Assembly (NCBI GenBank): GCA_037043455.1
Contig: JAWPHD010000007.1
Coordinates: 372,001 to 436,000, forward strand
From: Cyrtodaria siliqua
Taxonomy: Eukaryota > Mollusca > Bivalvia > Adapedonta > Hiatellidae
Length of the DNA stretch: 64,000 nt
Direction of reading: 5' to 3'
The notes under the pieces are model-generated. The model worked only from the letters and a program-made list of their open reading frames with translations. It had not been told where the DNA came from and made no database searches. The position numbers and the translations under genes were made by a program. This document shows positions 56,927 through 64,000 of the stretch, in pieces; position 1 is the first letter of the stretch; each line of letters starts with the position of its first letter.

Positions 56927-57683
56927 TTACATTAATTCCTTGAAAACAAATCGAAATGATGTATGAATTCCATTTAAATGAATAATTTTGCCAGAGAAGT
57001 CGGTTATGTAAATACTAATACTGTTCATGATCGTTTTGTTTACCTCACAGAACCCGACTCTTATCGGTTCATCTTTAAAAGGATACGACCTTGTAAGTTC
57101 AGTTGTACTTATTAAATAAATAACATCCACGTATGATCCATCAACAATGGAATTACTTATCAAATCACAGTGGATATATAATGTATCGATAGAATTTGTT
57201 ATGTTTGGTGTTACAGTTCCATATTTAGTTTCCCTAATAACTGCATCTTTGTCAAACCCGATTAAGGCGTGAAAGCTTGTTTCTCTTAAATCAAGCATGA
57301 AATTATTATGAATGGTAACCAAAAATTTGAAACTTGATAAATCAAATTCAATTCTTATTGGGACAGGTGAGTCAGCGGGTAAATCACCGTTTACAGTCAA
57401 TGTTTCTTTCATTATCAATATCAGCATAACTGTAATTTCTATTTGTAAAAATCATAGTTTTCCAATCTGTTCCATTGTGATACCTTATCACTTTGTTATT
57501 AAAATCTTCACTAATATTATACCATGAGTAAGTCATAGAATTAATCTTATCAAATCCAATGCTATACTGTTTGCTTTTGCCTAATACTAATGGTCTGTCA
57601 AATACAGTTGTAAAATTAATCGGTGTATTTGGGCTATTAGTTATTAAAGCTTTTTCAGATGATAATACTATATTTTGTTCCAT
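56927..57683 (-). pseudogene. Maverick penton-like (vertex) protein, frameshifted
   Basis: Minus strand from ATG at 57,683. First frame: MEQNIVLSSEKALITNS, FTTVFDRPLVLGKSKQYSIG, MTYSWYNISEDFNNKVIRY and NYSYADI; a slip near 57,415 moves it to the frame that continues NGDLPADSPVPIRIEFDLSS to the stop at 56,927, including DTLYIHCDLISNS and IIHLNGIHTSF. Total about 250 residues, matching the family of single-jelly-roll penton-like proteins in Mavericks. It ends 2 bp before the start of the basic protein gene. A TAATCTAACCTATATTAAATG start region precedes it. Confidence 0.75.
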
Positions 57684-57746
57684 TTAATATAGGTTAGATT
57701 AAATGAAATGCTACTCAAGTTTCATTATACATATCAGTAGACAATA

Positions 57747-58513
57747 TTAATCACCTTTGTAAAACAGTTTAAAACTAGATTTTTCAAAATTGAAAACTTG
57801 GGTACCTCTGACGGTTGAAAAGATGGTCCAAAAATGAGATTTAGAAAGATATACTTCAAATATTCCTTTTAGTATTCGTTTACCATTTTCTATTTTTGGT
57901 TGAGTATGTTTCTGATCAGTACTTGGAGATGTATTAAACAGACTACACCGTTCTGCCTGTATTTGCAACAGTATACGTAAGGTCTGCTTCAACTATATAA
58001 CGCCCAGGTTTTACAATTGTTACGCCACAACCATCGGGATTTTTTGTAGCATATTTTTCCCTTTTTACAAATGAACTATATGTGAGAGTAAGTGCTTCGA
58101 GGAAACCAGAACGTTTGGTTCTTTCAAGTGGTTTTCATGCTGGATATGATACATAACCAGCACGATCCTGCATGATGCGTATACCATCATCTATTGTATC
58201 TTCAAGAATTAGAATCCGATTTAAATATTCTACTTTTACTTTCAACTCATAAATTATACCAAGAAATGCTGTGTGTCGACTATAAGACTTTTGATTAAAC
58301 TGTTTCAATGAAGCTATTTTGCCATCAAAAGCTTTACTTTTTTTCATCCTGGGCAGCTTTCAATTGCTTTGAGACGCCATCAATAGCAGTCTCGAGTTTA
58401 TCAGTGTCAACCAGTTTGCTCAGAGCAGTCTTCAGCATCGTGCTTCCAACCATTTTCGTTTTTATGTCTTCAAACTCTTTGCTGATATCGTCGACGTTAG
58501 TGCTTGTATGCCC
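57747..58513 (-). pseudogene. Maverick fibre-like protein: coiled coil and beta-rich head
   Basis: Minus strand. An upstream helical segment (DDISKEFEDIKTKMVG; LVDTDKLETAIDGVSKQLKA) is followed after a slip in an A-run near 58,337 by GKIASLKQFNQKSY and YLNRILILEDTIDDGIRIM. After a stop comes a beta-rich part (GFLEALTLTYSSFVKREKY; KPGRYIVEADLTYTVANTG) and the end NFEKSSFKLFYKGD at 57,747. The GRYxV..LTY and final SFxLFYxGD pattern recalls C1q/TNF-type jelly rolls, so an attachment fibre head is a reasonable inference. There is no good ATG, so it may be the C-terminal half of the coiled-coil protein next to it. Confidence 0.5.
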
Positions 58514-58520
58514 AATTTAT

Positions 58521-59156
58521 TTATTTTTTTTCAGTTATTTCAGCAGCAAAAGCAGTTCTCATTTGTTTTGAAGCATCAGCAATTATAGCATTTTTTAGTT
58601 CATTGATATCAACCATTTGTTTATTGATTTCTCCAATCCGTGTATTAATATTTTGAACACCAGATCTTATTTGTTCACTTAATTTCTTGTAGTTTCCACT
58701 CTCTTCCAATCCATCTTCTTTCTTTTCTAGCTCTTTTAAAGCATCACCCAACAGTTTTATTTCATCTTTCAAACCATTTTGAATTTCAATCATTTTCTCA
58801 CGGTTTGTCTGTAATTGCTTTTGTATCAGACTTAGTTTATCATCAACACCTGTTGTCAAATTGTTCATCATGTCTGGAATTTTATCAATATTATAATCAC
58901 GTATGATTTTTGTTATTCTTCTTTGAGTAAACTGTCTTGTTGCTGCACCATCTGCTCTTTCTGGATTGCCAACATTGGTAATTCTATTTATATCCATGTT
59001 AAGATTACTTCTCAAAACATTTGCCTGGTTTTTACCCTTATGAAGATAATTAAACACATGTTTTTGTTTTACATACTCAGACAGCACAATGCCAACATGT
59101 GTAATATTAACACTGCCAGTAGTAACTTCCTCGCCAATATCATTAAAAAGCCCCAT
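58521..59156 (-). CDS. Maverick coiled-coil protein, probable fibre shaft or its N-terminus
   Basis: Minus strand, ATG 59,154-59,156, 211 codons without a stop, the longest intact frame of the Maverick here. The N-terminus MGLFNDIGEEVTTGSVNITH is followed by NRITNVGNPERADGAATRQF, a motif common near the base of phage and virus tail fibres. From about residue 75 onward there are heptad-like helices (SLIQKQLQTNREKMIEIQNG; LGDALKELEKKEDGLEESGN; SEQIRSGVQNINTRIGEINK). It ends TEKK just before the beta-rich segment on the same strand. A trimeric shaft that once continued into that head is the simplest reading. Confidence 0.65.
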   Translation of the reverse strand: MGLFNDIGEEVTTGSVNITHVGIVLSEYVKQKHVFNYLHKGKNQANVLRSNLNMDINRITNVGNPERADGAATRQFTQRRITKIIRDYNIDKIPDMMNNLTTGVDDKLSLIQKQLQTNREKMIEIQNGLKDEIKLLGDALKELEKKEDGLEESGNYKKLSEQIRSGVQNINTRIGEINKQMVDINELKNAIIADASKQMRTAFAAEITEKK

Positions 59157-59175
59157 TATATATAATATGATTATA

Positions 59176-59807
59176 TTAAATTTCACCAGTGAAGTTTCTT
59201 TTAACCAACTTTCTAGGGCGATCAAGATACAGAAAGTCGTACTGCTTGTCAGTTGCTTTTTTATACTGATCTTTGCTGACATCTTATTCGTTGGAAAGCA
59301 TACCCAGCTCACGATTAACTGGAGTTGCAAGGCAGATGTAATGAGAGGAATTCAGCCGAATGTCTTTGGGAGTTTTGTAATAAAATTGAGATAAATAAAT
59401 TACACAACAATTTTTGTGTCTTCCCTGGATGAAACAATTAATAATATCCTTTGGTTTGCGCTCGCAAACATAATCATCAAAAATAACTATATTCTGATTA
59501 TCTGAATCTAAAGTATCCACACATTTGAGCATTTTAGTATGTCTTCGACTGGGATTTTATTCTTTTTTGCTATTTTTTCAAGTTTTTGCGACAAGACCTG
59601 GTACTTCGACTGTTCCAAGTTTTTAGCAAACAAGTAAATCTTGTCATAGTAAACTGAAGGTTTTAATAGCATGCGAATTAATATGTTTGTTTTGCCAGAT
59701 CATTAATTACCACAAATTAACATTCTAAAACAACAGTCTGGCATACATTTCCATAGTAATTTAAAGTTATCATTTTCTGTTTTCATATCGTAGTTTAGAA
59801 TTTCCAT
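59176..59807 (-). pseudogene. Maverick genome-packaging ATPase (A32/FtsK-HerA type)
   Basis: It pumps DNA into the capsid. Minus strand from ATG 59,805-59,807: MPDCCFRMLICGN then two stop codons then SGKTNILIRMLLKPS, i.e. the Walker A loop (GNxxSGKT) itself holds TAA and TGA. It continues KIYLFAKNLEQSKYQVL, a frame change near 59,530, then Walker B NIVIFDDYVCERKPKD and CFIQGRHKNCCVIYLSQFYY (sensor-like region). A further in-frame TAA at 59,284 precedes DVSKDQYKKATDKQYDFLYL. About 210 codons in all, usual size for the family. Confidence 0.8.
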
Positions 59808-59891
59808 TATAATAATACTTAGATAATACTTGTCCTAACTTATCTTAACTTATCTTAACTTATCTTATATTAATCTAACCCTATATTATAC
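59808..59891. promoter_or_regulatory. Divergent Maverick promoter region with TAACTTATCT repeats
   Basis: This 84-bp gap lies between the diverging ATPase (minus) and charged-repeat (plus) genes. It holds three to four copies of CTTAACTTAT (59,835-59,866) and a motif on each side: ATCTAACCCTATATTATACATG-like to the right (split here as ATCTAACCC and TATATTATAC) and ATCTAAGTATTATTATA to the left. The motif TCTAA plus a TA-rich run before ATG recurs at other Maverick genes. Confidence 0.55.
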
Positions 59892-60880
59892 ATGTCTTTG
59901 TTAAAATTGAAAGAATTAGCAGATAAAAAGCGAAAAGCGAGTGAGCTTGTGAAAGAATACAAGAATAGAATTATCCGAAGAAGTATTTAAACCTGTAACT
60001 AACGAAATAACAGAGCAAACAAAACAGCTGGCTGAACATTTGATTACACTTCCGGAAATACGCCAACAGTTAGCTATTCTTCCTGGGGCAATACGCTCAC
60101 AATTAGTTGCTCCGCCTGAGCGTGGAGCTATAGCACCAACAACGCTACCAACGCTATTACAGCCACCGCCACCACCAACGCTGCTGTCACAACTGCAAAC
60201 AGCTGTCAGGCAAACCGCAGATCCTGGAGACCAAGCACCACCGACTGATTACATGGAAAAGATGAAGCAGATGGATCCTATGTCTAGATTAAAAAAAGCT
60301 TCAGAAAGAGCGCTTAGGCCAAAACCTGCCAAAACCGATGATTTCAGGGAGGAACTAAAGCAGAAATTGGAGTCTGGATCAAAATTAAGAAGTTCTTCAG
60401 ACAGAGTGCTTAAGCCAAAACATGCCGAAGAGAAAAGGGATGAACTAAAGCGGTCTGGACCAAAATTAAGAAGTGCTTCAGACAGAGTGCTTAGGTCAAG
60501 ACCTGCCGAGCCCGAGGAAGAAGAAATAATAAAAAGAACAGACGAAAAACGGGAAGAAGAAGAAAATATTAAAAGAAACAGACGAAAAATGGGAAAAAGA
60601 TGAAAAAGAAAGAGAATGGAGAGAACAATTAGAAAAAGAACTTGATGCGGAGTCTAAGAAATCCAAACCTGTGTATGATATTGACTTGGATGCTGGCATG
60701 GATAAAAGAGTACTTGTTAAGTATAAATTACCAATATCATCAGAAATATCAGGTTTCATGAAACTAAAAGCTGATTATGGTGAATATATTAAACATGCTA
60801 AAGAGTCGCGCAAGAAAATAACTCCCAAGATGACAGTAAAAAAGGAAGGTAGCAATAAACAACCTCAGCGTAAAAAAACT
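59892..60880 (+). pseudogene. Maverick charged protein with triple S-x-R-x-L repeat
   Basis: Plus strand from ATG 59,892-59,894 (MSLLKLKELADKKRKASELV). A frame change near 59,965 leads into LAEHLITLPEIRQQLAILPG, a Pro-rich linker (TLLQPPPPPTLLS) and three repeats: LKKASERALRPKPA (60,286-60,330), LRSSSDRVLKPKHA (60,382-60,426) and LRSASDRVLRSRPA (60,463-60,507), spaced 96 and 81 bp. An acidic/basic coiled coil follows, a second frame change near 60,560-60,600, then YDIDLDAGMDKRVLVKYKLP. It may be the N-terminal half of the protein continuing at 60,880. I do not know its function. Confidence 0.55.
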
Positions 60881-61541
60881 CAAAGACAGGCACGATGGTG
60901 CGAAAACCGCCGCATATAGTCGTCAAATGGCAGTATTACTAGCTAGCTCCGCGCATCGCGAGCGCATCGTGAGCATTCTTTTATGCTAGAATATAATGAA
61001 TTAAAAGATGAAGCAGATGCTCTGGATTTTTACATAGAGAGGTTACCTGAGCGAATTCGAACACCTGACGAAACTGCACAAAAGACTGGTAAAGGGATGC
61101 AACAAAATAAAAATTCCTACAAAGTCGACAAAGATGGTCACTATGGAATGTTACAAATTGATTTACCCAAGATTGTTGGTCATCACAAACTTATTGCCAA
61201 ACAAGGCGAAGTAGTTGTGCTAGATCTAAAAGTAGACGATAATGTTATAGTCTTGATAACAAAGCGTTACAATAATAACAAATATTCAAAGCTGTCTCAA
61301 AATGCTTTTAAGGAACTAACAGAATTATCTGATTTACCAATTCACAAAGGTTCTTCAAAGTTCAAAAAATGTTAGGAGTGATCTAGAGTTAGTATGTGGA
61401 AGTATCGAATCAGGAAATAATAGTCCACAGTTAATAAATAAAGGTATTAGCATAATCGATGAATTATTAAAAATAGGTAAAATATCATCCAAAACACATG
61501 AGCAACTATTTTCAAAATATCTTGATTACATTATTATCTAA
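60880..61541 (+). pseudogene. Conserved Maverick protein of unknown function
   Basis: After a slip in the A-run near 60,870 the plus strand reads DRHDGAKTAAYSRQMAVLLA and SAHRERIVSIL; after another slip near 60,985 it reads EYNELKDEADALDFYIERLP, SYKVDKDGHYGMLQIDLPKI and NNKYSKLSQNAFKELTELSD; after a third near 61,370 it reads SDLELVCGSIESGNNSPQLI to TAA 61,539-61,541. I recall similar sequences from Mavericks of other invertebrates, always near the packaging ATPase, but know no assigned role. No membrane segment or enzyme motif is visible. Confidence 0.6.
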
Positions 61542-61553
61542 CTATAATTATAC
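61542..61553 (+). promoter_or_regulatory. Start-proximal motif of the two-TM gene
   Basis: TATCTAACTATAATTATACATG overlaps the previous stop codon and the next start. It repeats the TCTAAC plus TA-rich pattern found at the 59,892 and 57,683 starts. Confidence 0.4.
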
Positions 61554-61939
61554 ATGAAAATCAACGAAGAATTAATTGATTACTTGACGCGACTTGTAGC
61601 TGCATACAGGCGCAGTTATAAATTGTGCGGCATTATAAATACAACATTACAAATTTTTAGTGGGATAATTGGTTGTACTGCCGTATTGGCATTGGTTCCG
61701 GCAATTCCTGTTTTCGTGGCTGCAGTTGGTGCAGTTCCTCCAGTAGTTGCTGTTTTAGCAAGCAAAACAAGAATAGCAGAAAGAAAGACTTTGTTAAAAA
61801 CACATCATATGTCCAAACAACCACAGGACAGGAAAATGATGAGGAGATACTTAGGATTGTCTTTAATAAAATATTAGAAATTCAAAAGAATGATAACTTC
61901 ACAGAACCTCTGGAAATGTATATGAAAAAATTAAGTTAA
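61554..61939 (+). pseudogene. Maverick membrane protein with two hydrophobic segments, frameshifted
   Basis: Plus strand from ATG 61,554-61,556 (MKINEELIDYLTRLVAAYRR). A hydrophobic region LQIFSGIIGCTAVLALVPAI and PVFVAAVGAVPPVVAVLAS (about residues 33-70) can form two membrane helices with a tight Pro turn. KTRIAERKTLLKTHH follows, then the frame changes near 61,805 and continues as TTGQENDEEILRIVFNKILE to the stop at 61,939. Similar small membrane proteins are known to me from Mavericks; a role in an internal membrane or in entry is only a guess. Confidence 0.6.
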
Positions 61940-61959
61940 ACGGTCATGGCATCCAGTCG

Positions 61960-62483
61960 TTATTCTTCATCAACTTGTTTCCATATCCTATCGTACTTTT
62001 CTCTAGTAGTTTTTGTTTTAATCGGTTTTGTTTCTTTTTTTATTTTTACTATTTTAAATATTTTCTGAAAAAAGTATTCAAATGTGATTGATCTTTTTCG
62101 ACCCTCTATTTTATCCAAAACCTAATTTTGTAAAACAAATCTTCAAATCTTTGTCTATTTGCAGAAGACAAATCATATGCTACCAAGTATTTATCCAAAT
62201 GGTACTTTCTGTGGTAAATAGTTTTCTTTCGGTTGAAGTTGTAACCTGCAATAAGATTGTAACCATTGTGAACTCCACAATTAAGACAAATACGCTCGTT
62301 ATCAGAAACCTCATAATTGCCATTACAGTTAATACATGCATTAGAGCATTTGTAACACAGCTTGGTTTTGACACAATATTTACAAAGCTTCTTTTGATCA
62401 GTCATGTAAAATAAGATGCAATCTAAACATACTCCACTGGAATCAATAATATCTAAAAGTCTTTCACAATATTTACAATTCAT
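61960..62483 (-). pseudogene. Maverick zinc-ribbon protein, possibly VLTF3-like late transcription factor
   Basis: Minus strand, ATG at 62,483. Cys pairs: NCKYCER, CLDC, LCKYC, CYKC, CINCNGN, ICLNCGVH, giving at least three zinc-binding knots. These are followed by RKKTIYHRKYHLDKYL, a YxRxxH pattern like that of VLTF3-type viral late transcription factors. The first frame stops at 62,106 (after FEDLFYKIRFWIK); the normal C-terminus, KYDRIWKQVDEE with TAA at 61,960-61,962, lies further on in another frame. It is the only minus gene right of the ATPase. The VLTF3 link is tentative: zinc ribbon and YxRxxH only. Confidence 0.6.
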
Positions 62484-62512
62484 TATACTATACTTTAGAA
62501 TTATATATTTAG

Positions 62513-62532
62513 AATATAGGCTTAAAGAAATA
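62513..62532 (+). promoter_or_regulatory. 20-bp early-type box before the acidic gene
   Basis: AATATAGGCTTAAAGAAATA is identical to 63,205-63,224 and lies 21 nt before the ATG at 62,554. The spacer also contains TA-rich TAATTATATAA. Confidence 0.7.
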
Positions 62533-62553
62533 GTATCTTATGTAATTATATAA

Positions 62554-63192
62554 ATGGAACGTATAGAAAAGAAAATCAAACACTTCAAGGAAGATCAAAT
62601 GACATATGCTCAAATGGTTGATTTTGAAGATATATTCAAACTTGACAAAGAGTTACTAGTTTTTATAATCGATAAAACAAATTAGGATTTATAGTGAAAC
62701 ACGAGCAGATGAGGTAACCAAGGATGTTGAGTATTTCAAGGATGAATTAATCAGCAAACTGAAAAAAACTCATATAATTAATACTGATATCGGATGCTAT
62801 GAAGACTTTGAAATGTTTATTAAAAGCATGAAATAGATGATTAATGAAAAGCTTCTTGATAAAAACGACTTTAGAAACTATTGTGAGCACGTGAAAAAAT
62901 AAGATTGCTATTAGCTTAAGGTGATCTTGAAACCGATAATTTCGAGAGATACTGTAAATATCATGTAAAAATCCACCAGATGGTAGATGACAGGACTCTT
63001 GAAAACGAATGCTTTTGGAAATACTTAGACATTCATCTGGATAGAGAAATATATGTTCTTTTAGATGAAAACATAGATATTTTTGAAGTATCGGAAGATG
63101 ATGGCGCTGATACCGATGATGATACCATTTTGGTTGAGTTAATAGATGGTGATGTAATTAGAGATTTTAGCGTCATTCCTGTTGAAAAATAA
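62554..63192 (+). pseudogene. Maverick acidic protein of unknown function, decayed
   Basis: Plus strand from ATG 62,554-62,556 (MERIEKKIKHFKEDQMTYAQ). Stops after codon 43, then shifted frames show ETRADEVTKDVEYFKDELIS, CYEDFEMFIKSM and LLDKNDFRNYCEHVKK. The last part, open from 62,980, reads HLDREIYVLLDENIDIFEVS and a strongly acidic tail (EDDGADTDDDT) to the TAA at 63,192. The recurring (D/E)xFxxYCxxHVK pattern at about 62,865-62,895 and 62,935-62,975 suggests internal repeats of about 25 residues. No known domain. Confidence 0.5.
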
Positions 63193-63204
63193 TTAAATAA
63201 ATTA

Positions 63205-63224
63205 AATATAGGCTTAAAGAAATA
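63205..63224 (+). promoter_or_regulatory. 20-bp early-type box before DNA polymerase
   Basis: AATATAGGCTTAAAGAAATA again, 20 nt before the polymerase ATG at 63,245, followed by TGTTATATTATATA. Identity over 20 bp at the same distance from two start codons is hard to explain by chance. Confidence 0.7.
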
Positions 63225-63244
63225 ATCTCTTGTTATATTATATA

Positions 63245-64000
63245 ATGAATATCCGAGAAATTGAAACATCCCCAAGACAATATAGCAAGGTGTATAAAGT
63301 AGATGTTGTGAGTGATGGTCCACTTACCCAGCTACAAAAAACACAGCCGGCAGATTTGAAATTTCTTAAAAAAAAACTAGCAAAGATAGGTAGCTTTAAA
63401 TTAAGTGTTGATGTGAAACATACTTTTAAAAAAACATCGATGGGAGACAAAGAAACAGGTCCTGCAACCACATACAAAACAGCTTACTTTAATTCTAAAG
63501 CGGCAACAATATTATTCGAAAAGAGTATTGTTGAGGCGCTGGACAAAGCACGTGAAGAATTTATAACTAGAGTTGGAAATTGGATTCAGGAGGGAAGTTG
63601 GCAAATTGAGGTACTAGATGCGCACTACATAAATCGAGTAAAGTATAAGCCTTTACGCGGTAGCTCTTATTTAAACTTACCGAAAGAACTTACTAATGCT
63701 AAAAAAGGTTTAATAAATATAAAAAGATGAAAAAGATAACGAGTGCTTTAGATGGTGCCATTTGGCTTATGAATTTCCTGTTAAAAAAGATCCTCAAAGA
63801 ACAACAAAGTACAAAATTCATATTGGTGATCTTGATTACAAGGGAATAAAAAAATAGAAAAACAAAACAGCATTTGTTTTAACATATTTGGATATGAAAA
63901 TAATCAAGTATACCCTTTGTACATATCAAAAAATAAAGCAGAGGAACCATGAGATATGCTTTTGATTACCGAGAAAGAAAAATATCATTCTGTATGGATA
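63245..64000 (+). pseudogene. polB: Maverick protein-primed family B DNA polymerase, N-terminal part (cut by window end)
   Basis: It copies the element from a terminal protein. ATG 63,245-63,247. The first 161 codons are open (MNIREIETSPRQYSKVYKV; TAYFNSKAATILFEKSIVEA; VGNWIQEGSWQIEVLDAHYI; RGSSYLNLPKELTNAKKG). A TGA at 63,728 is passed by a frame change, continuing NECFRWCHLAYEFPVKKDP and KYKIHIGDLDYKGI; another change near 63,855 gives NIFGYENNQVYPLYISKNKA and LLITEKEKYHSV to the window end. These are the conserved steps of the Maverick polymerase N-terminus (DNA_pol_B_2). The exonuclease and polymerase motifs would lie beyond 64,000. Confidence 0.85.

Overview
The window looks like intergenic, transposon-saturated nuclear DNA of an invertebrate, most likely a mollusc and probably a bivalve. 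The DNA is AT-rich. It carries tRNA-derived SINEs and a tandem repeat ending in a small GCCACCCTTCGGGGGC hairpin, both of types I associate with mollusc genomes (a memory-based match, not a search). No convincing host gene was found. Every recognisable coding stretch belongs to a mobile or virus-like element, and almost all are broken.

Layout: (1) 1-13.2 kb and 17.4-25.6 kb are built from copies and fragments of one retroelement with a Penelope-like reverse transcriptase (PLE family 1), on both strands, often 5'-truncated to a 150-400 bp 3' tail, sometimes head-to-tail and repeatedly nested. MITEs, a ~157 bp satellite (4.1-4.9 kb) and a ~165 bp tandem repeat (9.3-10.3 kb) lie among them. (2) 13.2-17.2 kb is a nearly complete non-LTR retrotransposon of the CR1/L2/jockey type (APE endonuclease, reverse transcriptase, C-terminal CCHC knuckle). 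It has one frameshift and a 2A-like peptide before the endonuclease, and it sits antisense inside a PLE copy. (3) 25.6-50.6 kb is mostly unrecognised AT-rich DNA with foldback elements, a 952 bp mariner-ended element flanked by TA, two elements with long inverted arms, minisatellites and SINEs. (4) 50.6-64.0 kb is the capsid and replication half of a Maverick/Polinton (adintovirus-like) endogenous virus, cut off by the window end.

The Maverick has two gene blocks. On the minus strand, right to left: packaging ATPase, coiled-coil protein, fibre-like protein, penton-like protein, basic core-like protein, double-jelly-roll major capsid protein, pVI-like minor capsid protein, adenain-like protease, phospholipase-A2-like protein and DDE integrase. 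On the plus strand, rightward: a charged repeat protein, a conserved Maverick protein, a two-TM protein, an acidic protein and the N-terminus of a protein-primed family B DNA polymerase. A zinc-ribbon gene lies between them on the minus strand. Most genes have stops or frameshifts, so the copy is dead. Four later insertions (PLE tail, SINE, PLE, and a second tail family) all lie in its capsid half.

The most useful new signal is regulatory. An identical 20-bp box lies 20-21 nt before the start codons of the polymerase and the acidic gene. A different motif (TCTAA followed by a TATATTAT-like run) lies directly before many structural and morphogenesis genes. This suggests an early/late promoter split inside the Maverick.
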